NCBI RefSeq assembly: GCF_021538675.1 | Contig: NZ_JAJUKH010000001.1 | Location: 310,001 to 374,000 of the forward strand | Length of the DNA stretch: 64,000 nucleotides | Reading direction: 5' to 3' | Origin: Paenarthrobacter sp. AR 02 | Lineage (GTDB): Bacteria > Actinomycetota > Actinomycetes > Actinomycetales > Micrococcaceae | Shown here: positions 16,850-26,052 of the stretch, piece after piece | Layout: each line of letters opens with the position of its first letter | Numbering within the stretch: position 1 is the stretch's first letter | Notes under the pieces: generated by a model | Database searches by the model: none | Told to the model about the DNA's origin: nothing | Seen by the model: the letters and a program-made list of their open reading frames with translations, nothing else | Program-made: the position numbers and the translations under genes

Positions 16850-18196
16850 ATGACCAGCACGCTGCGCACCTTGACAGTCCCCCTCGATGTTGAATCATCC
16901 TCCGGGGGGCTGCCGTCGTTTCTGGTGCGGGATGACGTTCTCTGCTGGTCCCGCCGCGAGGCCGGCCTGGTGGGCTTCGGTGAGCTGACCCGCTTCAGCG
17001 CCACCGGTCCCGAGCGTTTCCTTGAGGCCGATATGTGGTGGCGGCACCTCATTCTTGAGGCCGAAATCACTGACCAGGTGGAGCTGCCAGGCACCGGGCC
17101 GGTCGCTTTCGGCTCGTTCGCCTTCTCCAAAACGTCCCCGCACGTCTCGCGCCTGATCCTGCCAGAGCTGGTGGTTGGCATCCGCGACGGCCGCGCCTGG
17201 GCCACCCAATTAACGTTCGACGACGGCGACCTCACCGAGGCCGGTGTCCTCGCCTCCGTTGACCACTGGCTGAGCGGCGGCGAGCCGAACGGCGAGGATT
17301 CAGCGGCAGGAGGGTCCGGCGTCGGACTCTCACCGGACACTGTTGCCGCGGACGGTTACCTGAGCCACGGTTCGCTCAGCGAAGAAGCCTGGATGCAGGC
17401 GGTGGCCGATGGCGTGGAGGAGATCCGCGCCGGCAAGTTGGAGAAGCTTGTGCTGGCCCGCGACGTCGTAGCCACCCTTCCTGACGGCGTCAACGCCGCC
17501 GAGGTTCTTCGCCAGCTCGCAGCCAGGTACCGGGAATGCTGGACGTACGGAGTTGATGGCCTGGTGGGCGCCACTCCGGAAATGCTCATTCAGGTGGAAG
17601 GCCGCACGGCGCAGGCGCGCGTGCTGGCCGGAACTTTGGACCGTCGCGACGCTGACGGCATGGACGGTTCTCCGATGGAGTACGCCGAGCGGGTGCTGGC
17701 CGGTTCGGAGAAGCAGCGGCACGAACACGAGATTGCGATCGACTCCCTGACGCGACAGTTGGCCCCGTTCTCCGAGGCAATGAATTCGCATAGCGAGCCG
17801 TTCATCCTGGAGCTGCCCAATGTGTGGCATTTGGCCTCCGACGTAAAAGCGGAATTGGCCGATATCGAGGGACACGTCCCCACGTGCCTGGCCTTGATCA
17901 ACGCGCTGCATCCAACGGCGGCTGTGTGCGGAACGCCGACGCTGGTAGCAGGGGCATTGATCCGCAAGCTTGAGCACCTGGACCGGGGCCCGTATGCCGG
18001 GCCCGTCGGGTGGCTGGATGCTGCGGGAAACGGTGAATGGGGCATCGCGCTTCGCGGGGCAGTCATTGAGGATGCCAACACGGTCCGCCTGTACGCAGGC
18101 TGCGGCATTGTGGAGGGTTCGCAACCGGAGGCGGAACTGGCGGAAACGTGGGCCAAATTCCGACCCATGCTTGAGGCGCTGGGTATCCGTCGCTGA
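16850..18196 (+). CDS. menF: Isochorismate synthase
   Basis: This 448-residue chorismate-binding enzyme converts chorismate to isochorismate, the entry to menaquinone. The C-terminal half has the family motifs KLEKLVLARDV, VGATPEMLI, RVLAGTLDRR, SEKQRHEHEIAID, LHPTAAVCGTP and YAGCGIVEGSQPEAE, with the metal-binding Glu residues. The ATG at 16850 has a TACTGT box 9 bases upstream. The frame opens at 16766, but that part is Cys-rich and covers the divergent promoter. Siderophore-type DHB synthases (EntC/DhbC) are related, but the men neighbours favour MenF. Confidence 0.9.
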   Translation: MTSTLRTLTVPLDVESSSGGLPSFLVRDDVLCWSRREAGLVGFGELTRFSATGPERFLEADMWWRHLILEAEITDQVELPGTGPVAFGSFAFSKTSPHVSRLILPELVVGIRDGRAWATQLTFDDGDLTEAGVLASVDHWLSGGEPNGEDSAAGGSGVGLSPDTVAADGYLSHGSLSEEAWMQAVADGVEEIRAGKLEKLVLARDVVATLPDGVNAAEVLRQLAARYRECWTYGVDGLVGATPEMLIQVEGRTAQARVLAGTLDRRDADGMDGSPMEYAERVLAGSEKQRHEHEIAIDSLTRQLAPFSEAMNSHSEPFILELPNVWHLASDVKAELADIEGHVPTCLALINALHPTAAVCGTPTLVAGALIRKLEHLDRGPYAGPVGWLDAAGNGEWGIALRGAVIEDANTVRLYAGCGIVEGSQPEAELAETWAKFRPMLEALGIRR

Positions 18197-18231
18197 ATCT
18201 GGGATCCCGGACAGCTACTCCCTTTTGGCGG

Positions 18232-18260
18232 TTGATAAGTGCGTAAACTAGTTATCTAAT
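18232..18260 (+). promoter_or_regulatory. Sigma70-type promoter of the amino-acid ABC operon
   Basis: TTGATA (18232-18237), a 17-base spacer and TCTAAT (18255-18260) each match the consensus at five of six positions. The leader to the start codon is about 90 bases, with AAAGG before the ATG. Confidence 0.65.
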
Positions 18261-18354
18261 AGTGAAACTTCGTTTCCTGTGATGCACATCTCATGTTCGG
18301 CGCTACACTAAAACCGACTCAGTTCAGCATCCACCGCAACAAAAGGTAAACAAC

Positions 18355-19152
18355 ATGCAGATCTCCCGTTCGGTTCTGTCCGGCACCAAGATGGCCGCCG
18401 TGCTCGCTGCCGGCGCCTTGGCCTTGACCGCTTGTGGCGGCTCGTCCACTCCGGCAGCCTCCAACGACTCCGGCCTCAAGTTCATCAACGCCGGCAAGCT
18501 CACGGTGTGCTCGGATGTTCCCTACGAGCCGTTTGAATTCCAGAAGAACGGCAAGATCGTTGGCTTCGACATGGACATCGCGGCCGAGATTGCCAAGGAC
18601 ACCAAGACCGAGCTCAACGTGGTGGACAGCTCCTTCGAGGCCATCGAGACCGGCACCGCACTGACCGGTTGCGACGTCTCCATCTCCTCTATCTCCATCA
18701 CCGACGTCCGCAAGAATGTCATGGACTTCTCCAACCCGTACCTGGATGACGACCTGACCCTAGTTGCCACGTCCTCCTCGGGCATCAGCAACATCGACGG
18801 CGCAAAGGGCAAGAAGGTTGGCGTGCAGCAGGCCACCACCGGCGCCCAGTACGCCAAGGACAAGGGAATCGACGCCCAGCAGTTCGAAGATTCCGGCCTC
18901 CTGGTCCAGGCACTCAAGGCCGGTACCATTGACGCCGCTGTTGGCAACCAGTCCGTCCTCGGCTACGCCATCAAGGATGACTCCAACCTCAAGCGCGTTG
19001 AAGACTACGCAACGGGTGAGAAGCTGGGCATCTCCATCAAGAAGGGCAACACGGCCATGGCAGATGCCGTAAACGCCACGCTCAAGCGCCTCACGGACGA
19101 TGGCTCCATGAAGAAGTTCCAGAGCACCTGGTTCGGCGAAACCTCCAAGTAG
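18355..19152 (+). CDS. Polar amino-acid ABC importer, substrate-binding lipoprotein
   Basis: This 265-residue solute-binding protein belongs to family 3 (SBP_bac_3). The lipobox is LALTAC (Cys27), so it is membrane-anchored outside the cell. The mature part begins with KLTVCSDVPYEPFEFQKNGK, the typical first strand, and includes GFDMDIAAEIAK and DFSNPYLDDDL. Cys residues at CSD and GCDV may form a disulfide. Family members bind glutamate, glutamine, cystine, arginine or similar; the specificity cannot be told from the motifs. It heads an operon with a permease and an ATPase, but an unusually strong hairpin separates it from them. Confidence 0.92.
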   Translation: MQISRSVLSGTKMAAVLAAGALALTACGGSSTPAASNDSGLKFINAGKLTVCSDVPYEPFEFQKNGKIVGFDMDIAAEIAKDTKTELNVVDSSFEAIETGTALTGCDVSISSISITDVRKNVMDFSNPYLDDDLTLVATSSSGISNIDGAKGKKVGVQQATTGAQYAKDKGIDAQQFEDSGLLVQALKAGTIDAAVGNQSVLGYAIKDDSNLKRVEDYATGEKLGISIKKGNTAMADAVNATLKRLTDDGSMKKFQSTWFGETSK

Positions 19153-19167
19153 CTCCCGACATCCACA

Positions 19168-19209
19168 CAGGTGGGCCCCGAAACTACACGCTGTTTCGGG
19201 GCCCACCTG
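19168..19209 (+). terminator. Intercistronic hairpin (partial terminator or mRNA stabiliser)
   Basis: A perfect 17-bp stem (19168-19184 with 19193-19209) has an 8-base loop and no U-tract. It lies inside an operon, between the binding-protein and permease genes, 24 bases before the permease ATG. Such hairpins commonly raise the amount of binding protein over membrane subunits. Confidence 0.8.
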
Positions 19210-19232
19210 CGCAACACGAATGTGAGAACACC

Positions 19233-20024
19233 ATGGCAATGACTGCACGTCAACGAGCCAAAGTCAGCCTGTACGTCCAAGCCGGAATCTTCGTAGTGGT
19301 CCTGGCCGCGGTGATCCTTGCCGTCGACTGGAAGACTGTTGGGAACAGCGTCTTCAACTTCGCCAAGATCGGGCCGATGTTCCCGGACATTTTCCTGGTG
19401 GGCCTCAAGAACACCCTTATCTACACGGCGTTGGCCTTCGTAGTGGGTTTGTCAGGCGGCCTTCTGCTTGCCCTGATGAAGCTCTCCTCCTTCCCGCTGT
19501 ACCGCTGGCTCGCAACGGGCTACATCGAGTTCTTCCGCGGTGTCCCTGCGCTGCTGGTCTTCATCGCCTTCGGCTACGGCGTTCCCCTGGCCTTCGGTGT
19601 CCAGTGGGACGTCAACATCGTGGTCATGGTTTCGCTGGGCATGGTGGCATCCGCGTACATCGCTGAAACCCTCCGCGCTGGTCTTCAGGCCGTGCCGAAG
19701 GGCCAGATGGAAGCTGCCCGTTCACTGGGCATGCCGCACTGGCGCGCCATGGTTTCGATCGTGATTCCCCAGGCGTTCAAGATCGTCCTGCCCCCGCTGA
19801 CCAACGAGATCATCCTGCTCACCAAGGACTCCTCGCTGATCTACGTCCTGGGCCTCACAGCTTCCCAGTACGAGCTCACCAAGTTCGGCCGCGATGGCAT
19901 CTCCAGCCTCGGCGCGGGCCTGACCCCGCTGCTCGTGGCCGGCGCCTTCTACCTGGTCATCACCATCCCCTTGAGCCTCCTGGCACGGAAGTTCGAAAGC
20001 CGCTCCGCGCGGACGAAGCGATAG
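19233..20024 (+). CDS. Polar amino-acid ABC importer, permease
   Basis: This 263-residue permease of the HisM/GlnP type has about five to six membrane helices. The ATPase-docking EAA loop is [45 protein letters not shown] and [23 protein letters not shown] are standard for the family. Only one permease gene is present, so it should form a homodimer. It is followed after 11 bases by the ATPase gene. Confidence 0.92.
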   Translation: MAMTARQRAKVSLYVQAGIFVVVLAAVILAVDWKTVGNSVFNFAKIGPMFPDIFLVGLKNTLIYTALAFVVGLSGGLLLALMKLSSFPLYRWLATGYIEFFRGVPALLVFIAFGYGVPLAFGVQWDVNIVVMVSLGMVASAYIAETLRAGLQAVPKGQMEAARSLGMPHWRAMVSIVIPQAFKIVLPPLTNEIILLTKDSSLIYVLGLTASQYELTKFGRDGISSLGAGLTPLLVAGAFYLVITIPLSLLARKFESRSARTKR

Positions 20025-20035
20025 GCAGGACAGTC

Positions 20036-20824
20036 ATGAACGACGTCGTAAACAGCACCGTTCGCGCCGCTGGCGTGGACATCAAGGACCTGCGCAAGTC
20101 CTACGGCAGCAACGAGGTCCTCAAGGGCATCTCGCTGACCGTGGAACCGGGCCAGGTGGTTTGCCTGATCGGACCTTCCGGCTCGGGCAAGTCCACGCTC
20201 CTGCGCTGCGTCAACCTGTTGGAGCAGCCCAACGCGGGCACCATCAACGTGGGCAAGTTCGAAGCAACGGATCCCGATGTTGACCTGAACAAGATGCGCC
20301 AAAGCGTGGGCATGGTGTTCCAGCACTTCAACCTGTTCCCGCACCTCAGCGTGCTGGACAACTGCACCATCTCACAGATGAAGGTCCTCAAGCGCTCCAA
20401 GTCCGAGGCCGCCAACGTGGCCCGCCACAACCTGGAGCGCGTGGGGCTGGGCCACTTGGCCGACCGTTTCCCGGACCAGCTCTCCGGCGGCCAGCAGCAG
20501 CGTGTCGCAATCGCCAGGGCACTGTCCATGGACCCGCAACTGATGCTCTTCGATGAGCCCACCTCTGCGTTGGACCCCGAGACCGTCGGCGATGTCCTGG
20601 CAGTCATGCGCAAACTCGCGCAGGAAGGCATGACCATGTTGGTGGTCACGCACGAGATGGGCTTCGCCCGCGAAGTCGCCGACCGCGTGGTCTTCATGGA
20701 CGCCGGCGTCGTGGTGGAAGAAGGCCCGGCCGAGCACGTTATCAGTGCTCCTACCCAGCCGCGCACCAAGGAATTCCTGCGCCGCGTACTGGATCCGACA
20801 CACATCGGCGTCGAGGAAGCGTAA
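20036..20824 (+). CDS. Polar amino-acid ABC importer, ATP-binding subunit
   Basis: This 262-residue GlnQ/HisP-type ATPase has Walker [11 protein letters not shown]-loop [13 protein letters not shown], signature [15 protein letters not shown], Walker [15 protein letters not shown] and H-loop [12 protein letters not shown], all intact. The FNLFPH run after the Q-loop is typical of the polar amino-acid group. It is the last gene of the three-gene operon, ending at a very strong terminator. Confidence 0.95.
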   Translation: MNDVVNSTVRAAGVDIKDLRKSYGSNEVLKGISLTVEPGQVVCLIGPSGSGKSTLLRCVNLLEQPNAGTINVGKFEATDPDVDLNKMRQSVGMVFQHFNLFPHLSVLDNCTISQMKVLKRSKSEAANVARHNLERVGLGHLADRFPDQLSGGQQQRVAIARALSMDPQLMLFDEPTSALDPETVGDVLAVMRKLAQEGMTMLVVTHEMGFAREVADRVVFMDAGVVVEEGPAEHVISAPTQPRTKEFLRRVLDPTHIGVEEA

Positions 20825-20875
20825 CTTTCTGCCCACGCATATACGCTGGCTCCACGCATACTGATTGGTGCCACA

Positions 20876-20921
20876 GAAACGGGAGGGCGACACCCACATT
20901 TGGGTGTCGCCCTCCCGTTTC
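20876..20921. terminator. Perfect 21-bp bidirectional terminator
   Basis: Arms 20876-20896 and 20901-20921 pair without mismatch around a CATT loop, between the ATPase gene and the convergent AbiEi-like gene. It is the longest perfect hairpin noted in the window. Confidence 0.9.
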
Positions 20922-20929
20922 TGGTTCAG

Positions 20930-21913
20930 CTACGAATTTGGGTGGCCTGCAGAAGCACGACGGCGGCGGGGAACCCCGGCTGCCTCAAGTGCGCGTTCCA
21001 GCTTGCTCACCGACAGGTCGCTCCACACCAGCCGGAACACTCTTCGGCCGGTGGCGCGTATGGCGTCTTCACGGGCCTTCTCTTCGATCACAACCTGGGA
21101 AGGCGTACGTCCCTTCAAGTACTCCGGCTTCATGTACTTTTCGCGGCCATCGAATTCTCCAACCAAGCCAACGCTCTTCCAGTAGTAGTCCGTGTACACC
21201 GTTCCCCTCATGGTTTTCACCGCATACTGCAGCAGAGGCACCTCGAATCCGAGGACGTGTATCAAGGCCCGGGCATAGGACTCTCCGGGCGAACCAGAGT
21301 CTCCGGCACCGAACTCCACCGCCGCCGTGACTCGCCTGTCCGCTGCTTTGGAGTATGTCCCCTTGATGCCGTCCAAGAGTTGCTCCTTGGTTACAGGCTG
21401 GGAGTTTCGATTTCTGTTCAGCAGGAAATCCACCGGAACAACGGCCTCGGCAAAGGGAACCGACGCAGCGATGTCCAATACCGTCCGAACCCGGTCCGTG
21501 ACCAGGAACCCGTTGACCTCCTGGACCTGCTCGCTTCCTTCGACTACTAAGTGCCGTCTCACCCCTGCACGCGAACGGCCACCTCCGGCATAAGTGGTCA
21601 GGGCATGGACAGGCTGCTGGCGCAGGATGGTTGGGATTCCATGGATCGACGCCGCCGAGTGATGCGAGAAGATAGTCGGAGCAGCCAAGCACTCCGCTGC
21701 CGCTTCTACGTTCAGGGCGTACCTTTCCCAGCTCTCCAGCTTCTGCCATTGCCTGGCATCGACGTAGACACCGTGCCTGATACGAACGAGCTTTCCGGCC
21801 CTCGCATCGACGGAAAGTGGCCTGGCATCGCCTCTGAGCATGGTCAGATCCTTGGCAAGGATGAGTTTGGGTAGCCTTCGCATTCCAACAGTCTTCGTCG
21901 GACGCTGTTGCAC
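20930..21913 (-). CDS. AbiEi-like winged-helix protein
   Basis: This is a 327-residue protein from a GTG start (an ATG at 21883, MRRLPKLILAKDL, is equally possible). The N-terminal winged-helix region ends in AGKLVRIRHGVYVDARQWQ, as in AbiEi-type antitoxin-like proteins. FSHHSAASIHGIPT and TDRVRTVLDIAASVPFAEAVVPVD are the family's middle motifs. The C-terminal part has a restriction-like core (YYWKSVGLVGEFDGREKY) with candidate Glu/Asp catalytic residues. No AbiEii nucleotidyltransferase toxin is adjacent, so function as an antitoxin is unlikely; it may be a DNA-binding regulator or nuclease. It is intact, unlike the copy at 12.6 kb. Confidence 0.68.
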   Translation of the reverse strand: MQQRPTKTVGMRRLPKLILAKDLTMLRGDARPLSVDARAGKLVRIRHGVYVDARQWQKLESWERYALNVEAAAECLAAPTIFSHHSAASIHGIPTILRQQPVHALTTYAGGGRSRAGVRRHLVVEGSEQVQEVNGFLVTDRVRTVLDIAASVPFAEAVVPVDFLLNRNRNSQPVTKEQLLDGIKGTYSKAADRRVTAAVEFGAGDSGSPGESYARALIHVLGFEVPLLQYAVKTMRGTVYTDYYWKSVGLVGEFDGREKYMKPEYLKGRTPSQVVIEEKAREDAIRATGRRVFRLVWSDLSVSKLERALEAAGVPRRRRASAGHPNS

Positions 21914-22041
21914 TTCGAGGGAAGAGTTGTCCTATGTGGATAACCACCCGATCGCCACGCGAACTGCCCGGTGCCCGGAAAACGGACTGACGACACCCGA
22001 ATGTGGGTAGCCTTGGTCAGTTTCGGTGGCTCTCGTCAGTT

Positions 22042-23736
22042 TCAGTGGCCCACGGCGGCGTTGATGGCTTCCTTGATCCGGGCATGGAGTCCACGCAAGC
22101 CCACCCGGTCCACGCGCACCTCCACAATGGTGCGCCCCTTCAGCGGCGACTTCAGCGCTTCGGCAAGTTCCGCCGTCGTGCTTACCGCTCGGTGTCCGAC
22201 GCCGTAAGCGGCCGCGAGTGCCGCGATGTCCACTGAGTGCGGGGTACCGAAAAGGCGTTCGACGGCGGTGCCGTACGCTCCCGAGTCTTCAACGGCGCCG
22301 TGTTCCAGGAGGCTGAAGATGGCTCCGCCGGAATCGTTGAGGACCACGATGCGAAGATCCGGAACTGGTTCGCCGTGGCCGATGAGCAATCCGCCGGCGT
22401 CGTGGAGGAACGTGACATCGCCCAGGAGCGCAGTAGTTTCGCGGCCGCTGCCCAGTGCGATTCCCGTGGCTGTGGCGATGGTGCCGTCGATTCCGGCCAA
22501 GCCGCGGTTGGCGTAAACCGTTGCGATAGGCGCGGTGTGTGGTTGCCCCGCGAGGTCGACGTCGCGGATGCCGTTGGAGGAGCCGAGGACCAGCTGGCCG
22601 CGGGCGTGTTCCCAAACCGCTGCCCCGACGGACGGGCCATTGGCAGCACTCTCCCCCGCCAACACACTGTCCAAGCCATGCTGGGCTGCGGCGGCGGCGA
22701 GGAGCCAGGAGTCGAGCCACTCCGCGGAGCCACGGCCCGCGAAATCCGCGAGCTCCGGGAGTGTTTCAATGGGCGTTTCGCGTCGCCGTCCCGCCTCGTA
22801 CCAGGCAACCGGGACCGGCTGGTAGATCGCGGACTGTACGGACTCACGCGCCAGCAGGGACGCGACGGGACGCGAGAGCGTTGCCCGGCCGAACAGGACC
22901 ACACGGTCGATCGGGATTGAAGATTCGGGCCCGAAGTGCTGAAGCAGCACGCGATACGGGCCCACTGCATTAGGGCCGAAGCGCGCGTTGGATGATGGCT
23001 CTGCAAGCAACGGCAAGCCATGCGCCCTCGCGAAAGCCTCGGCCACGGGCCCGGCATCGTGACCGGCGAGGACCACGGTGCGTCGCTCGGGGAGTTCGCT
23101 GGACGCCGCCGGCAGGTCCAGTGCCTGAGGACCGGCGTCGTAATGGAACACGCCGTGTCCCTGCGTTTCCGGGAGGGCGTCGTTGGCGGCTGGAACCAAA
23201 GGATCACGGAACGCAAGGTTCAGCTGGACGGGGCCGGGCGGGGTGTCTTCCAGCGCGCCCGTCGCGGCATAAAGTGCAGTGGCAACAGCCTTCTGCGGAT
23301 CGTCCCCAGCGGGGACGTCGACGGCGAATCGCACGTGCTCGCCGAAAAGGTCCAGTTGGATCGTGGTCTGGTTGGCCCCGGTCCCGTGGAGTTCTTCGGG
23401 CCGGTCCGCTGAAATGACAACCACGGGCACGGCCGAATGGTTGGCCTCCATCACGGCCGGAAGAAGGTTGCCCACGGCCGTCCCGGAGGTGGTGACGACA
23501 GCGACGGGAGCTTCCGTTGAGAGCGCCAACCCCAGGGCCGTGAATCCGGCGTCGCGTTCGTCGATCCGCACGTGGAGCCGGACCCGTCCCGCAGCTTCGG
23601 CTTCCGCGAGGGCGTAGGCCATGGGGGCCGACCGCGAACCCGGCGCCACCACCACATGCCGCACACCGCCGTCGAGCAGCGTAGTTACGGCGATCCGTGC
23701 GGCGGCGATGGATGTCAGAGAGTCCTGGGAAGTCAC
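22042..23736 (-). CDS. menD: SEPHCHC synthase (menaquinone)
   Basis: MenD (564 residues) joins isochorismate and 2-oxoglutarate in a thiamine-diphosphate-dependent step. VVVAPGSRSAPMAYAL and RIDERDAGFTALGLALST, with the catalytic Glu, lie in the N-terminal domain. ISADRPEELHGTGANQTT is a MenD signature. The TPP/metal motif region is GDVTFLHDAGGL...NDSGGAIFSLLE near the C-terminus. The start is the GTG at 23736, placed 6 bases after TAGACT (23748-23743), so the transcript is probably leaderless. menC lies 2.3 kb upstream on the same strand, beyond phoX. Tandem 32-base repeats sit in its promoter region. Confidence 0.95.
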   Translation of the reverse strand: MTSQDSLTSIAAARIAVTTLLDGGVRHVVVAPGSRSAPMAYALAEAEAAGRVRLHVRIDERDAGFTALGLALSTEAPVAVVTTSGTAVGNLLPAVMEANHSAVPVVVISADRPEELHGTGANQTTIQLDLFGEHVRFAVDVPAGDDPQKAVATALYAATGALEDTPPGPVQLNLAFRDPLVPAANDALPETQGHGVFHYDAGPQALDLPAASSELPERRTVVLAGHDAGPVAEAFARAHGLPLLAEPSSNARFGPNAVGPYRVLLQHFGPESSIPIDRVVLFGRATLSRPVASLLARESVQSAIYQPVPVAWYEAGRRRETPIETLPELADFAGRGSAEWLDSWLLAAAAAQHGLDSVLAGESAANGPSVGAAVWEHARGQLVLGSSNGIRDVDLAGQPHTAPIATVYANRGLAGIDGTIATATGIALGSGRETTALLGDVTFLHDAGGLLIGHGEPVPDLRIVVLNDSGGAIFSLLEHGAVEDSGAYGTAVERLFGTPHSVDIAALAAAYGVGHRAVSTTAELAEALKSPLKGRTIVEVRVDRVGLRGLHARIKEAINAAVGH

Positions 23737-23748
23737 CGCTCCAGTCTA
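23737..23748 (-). promoter_or_regulatory. Leaderless -10 box of menD
   Basis: TAGACT (23748-23743 on the minus strand) ends 6 bases before the GTG start. The -35 position falls inside the first of the 32-base tandem repeats. Confidence 0.5.
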
Positions 23749-23756
23749 TTGGGGCG

Positions 23757-23835
23757 GTGAGAGAGCGTCCGCCGGAACCGGGCGGGACGTGAGAGAGCGT
23801 CCGCCGGAAGGGGGCGGGACGTGAGAGAGCGTCCG
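23757..23835. repeat. Tandem 32-base repeat, two full copies and one partial
   Basis: Copies at 23757-23788 and 23789-23820 differ only at a CC/GG dinucleotide; a third (23821-23835) keeps the first 15 bases. The unit starts GTGAGAGAGCGTCCG and ends GGGCGGGAC. They lie between menD and phoX, overlapping the menD -35 region. Confidence 0.9.
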
Positions 23836-23840
23836 TGTGG

Positions 23841-23879
23841 GAATGCTCCCCCACCCGGAGGCCGGGCGGGAGAGCATTC
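23841..23879 (-). terminator. Terminator after phoX
   Basis: GAATGCTC and GAGCATTC arms (with further G-C pairs inside) form an imperfect hairpin just past the phoX stop. Confidence 0.7.
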
Positions 23880-23901
23880 GTGGTGTTCGGAAAGGTCAGT
23901 G

Positions 23902-25992
23902 CTACTTGCGGAAGACCTGCACGATCGCGGGGCGCGGGGCCCGCACGGCACCGGCCGGAGCGGGGGCGCCTGCAGCAACGTAGTCCGGGAAGTACGAGTG
24001 CGGCGCGTCGAACGTGCCTTCCTCGCCCGGGTGCTGGACGGCGACAAACACCGTGCGCTCTTCGTCGTGGACGATCGGGCCACAGGTTTCGGCGTCGCGC
24101 GGTACGGCCAGGAACTGCTCCACCTTGCCGCGCTCCGGGCCTTCCAACGTCACCTTGAACAGACCGTCGTTGTAGCCGATGGTGGACGGGGCACCGTCGG
24201 TGGAGATCCAGAGGTTGCCCACCGAGTCGAAGGCCACATTGTCGGGGCAGGAGATGGGCGACACCTTATCCGCCGGGAAGCCGGAGAAGTAAGCGGACTT
24301 GTTCTTGGCCGGATCGCCCGCAACAAGCAGGAGGGTCCAGTTGAACTTGGTGCCCGTCTGCCCCGGCGCCTCGGTGATCTCCACGATGTGGCCGTCACGG
24401 TTCTGGGTACGGGGGTTGACCTCCGTCGCGCCTTCCTTGCCGGCCTTGCCGCGGTCGGAGTTGTTGGTGCAGGCCACGTAGATCTTGCCCGTGAGCAGGC
24501 TGGGCTGGACGTCTTCGCAACGGTCCATCTTGGTGGGTCCGACCTTGTCAGCGGCCAGGCGGGTATACACAAGAACCTCGGCCACGGACATACCCGGAAC
24601 CGCGGAGACGCCACCAACCACCAAGGGCAGCCATTCGCCCGAACCGTCGAAAGTGCCGTCGGCCGGGAGCTTGCCGGTACCGTCGATCTCGGCGGCGGGC
24701 GAGTCACCCGTGAAGCGGGCCACATACAGGTCGCCTTCTGAGAGAAGGTTCATGTTGTTCTGGCGGGCAGCCTTCGAATCACCGGGCTGGTACTTGCCCT
24801 TGGAGACGAACTTGTAAAGGTAGTCGAAACGCTCGTCATCACCCATGTAGGCAACTACGTGGCCGTCGGGGGCAACGATCACGTTGGCGCCCTCGTGCTT
24901 GAACCGACCCATGGCCGAGTGCTTCCTCGGAGTGGATGTGGGATCGAACGGGTCCACTTCCACGATCCAGCCAAAGCGGTTGGTCTCGTTCGCGTATCCG
25001 GCGTTGCGGGTGTCGAAGCGGGGCTCGTCCAGCTCCCACTGCCGCGCGGTGGGCTTGGCAGAGAGGCCGTAGCGCTTGTCCGAGTCGCTCGTACCGGGCG
25101 CAACGAAGTATCCGTTGAAGTTTTCTTCGCCGGAGAGGATGGTGCCCCACGGGGTGGTGCCGCCGGAGCAGTTTCCGAGCGTGCCCTTGATCCAGCGGCC
25201 GGCTGGGTCATCAATGGTCTTGACCAGGTTTGTACCGGCAGCCGGGCCGGTCAGCTCGTAGACGGTGTTGGTGAGGAAGCGGCGGTTCAGGGGTGCGCCT
25301 TGGACGTAGCTCCACGGCTTGTTCTTGTTCTTGCGCTCAAGCTCCACCACTGCGAGTCCGTGGGCGGCGCGACCGATGGCACGACCCTCGGCAGCATCGA
25401 AGCCGACCGGCAGCATGATGTTTTCGTTGGTGTACTCGTGGTTGGTGAACAGGACAGCGCGGCGATCCTTGGAATCGGGGATCGGAAGGATGTCCGTGTA
25501 GTCGTTGTTGTAGCCAAACTGGCGGGCCTGGGCGGCCGCAGTCTGCTTGGTGATGTCGAAGGCCGGCGAGTCGCTGAACAGCGGATCACCCCAGCGGATG
25601 ATCGGGTTCCAGCCGAACCCCTCAGGGACGGTGAATTCGTCGACGGCGGCGTCGACCGGCTTGATCGCGGTGAACTTGAGCTTGGACTTGTCGAAGCCCT
25701 TCTTGGCAGCGTCGGAGAGTCCGTTCCCGGAGTCGGCGACTGCGGCATCGGTGCCGGTCACTGCGCTGCCAAGAACGACGGCGAGTGCACCCGCAGCGCC
25801 GAGGCCAAGAGCCGCGCGGCGTGACATGGCCGTGGAGGCGATGTCCCTGAAGTAGCCGTTGGTGCTGGTGTTGCAGACATCGCCAGAGCAGGCGTTGTCG
25901 CATTTCAGAGCACACGTGACTGGGCTGCGCTTGCCTTTGGTGTGGCCGAGCATGGGGAGCAGCGGGAACGTGCGTCCGGTGGTTTCAGACAT
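23902..25992 (-). CDS. phoX: PhoX family alkaline phosphatase, Tat-exported
   Basis: This 696-residue secreted phosphatase releases phosphate from organic esters. A long leader contains a twin-arginine motif, SRRAALGLGAAGALAVVLG, at about residues 56-75, so it is exported folded via Tat. The PhoX signature regions are CSGGTTPWGTILSGEENFNGYF, WIVEVDPFDP and CPDNVAFDSVGNLWISTDG; family members bind Fe/Ca with Glu and Asp residues in these stretches. FPLLPMLGHTKGKRSPVTCALKCDNAC near the start, with paired Cys, is usual for actinobacterial PhoX. The ATG at 25992 has GAAGG upstream; the frame opens further but without support. A PHO-box-like repeat lies upstream. Confidence 0.92.
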   Translation of the reverse strand: MSETTGRTFPLLPMLGHTKGKRSPVTCALKCDNACSGDVCNTSTNGYFRDIASTAMSRRAALGLGAAGALAVVLGSAVTGTDAAVADSGNGLSDAAKKGFDKSKLKFTAIKPVDAAVDEFTVPEGFGWNPIIRWGDPLFSDSPAFDITKQTAAAQARQFGYNNDYTDILPIPDSKDRRAVLFTNHEYTNENIMLPVGFDAAEGRAIGRAAHGLAVVELERKNKNKPWSYVQGAPLNRRFLTNTVYELTGPAAGTNLVKTIDDPAGRWIKGTLGNCSGGTTPWGTILSGEENFNGYFVAPGTSDSDKRYGLSAKPTARQWELDEPRFDTRNAGYANETNRFGWIVEVDPFDPTSTPRKHSAMGRFKHEGANVIVAPDGHVVAYMGDDERFDYLYKFVSKGKYQPGDSKAARQNNMNLLSEGDLYVARFTGDSPAAEIDGTGKLPADGTFDGSGEWLPLVVGGVSAVPGMSVAEVLVYTRLAADKVGPTKMDRCEDVQPSLLTGKIYVACTNNSDRGKAGKEGATEVNPRTQNRDGHIVEITEAPGQTGTKFNWTLLLVAGDPAKNKSAYFSGFPADKVSPISCPDNVAFDSVGNLWISTDGAPSTIGYNDGLFKVTLEGPERGKVEQFLAVPRDAETCGPIVHDEERTVFVAVQHPGEEGTFDAPHSYFPDYVAAGAPAPAGAVRAPRPAIVQVFRK

Positions 25993-26052
25993 GGGGATGA
26001 CCTTCCAGAGGGTGTACGGGATTCCCGTTGAGCTTTTCAGCGGAATCCGAAT

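Noticed and set aside
23737..23840. Tandem repeats as a possible CRISPR array
   Set aside because: The 32-base units abut directly without unique spacers, and no cas gene is in the window.
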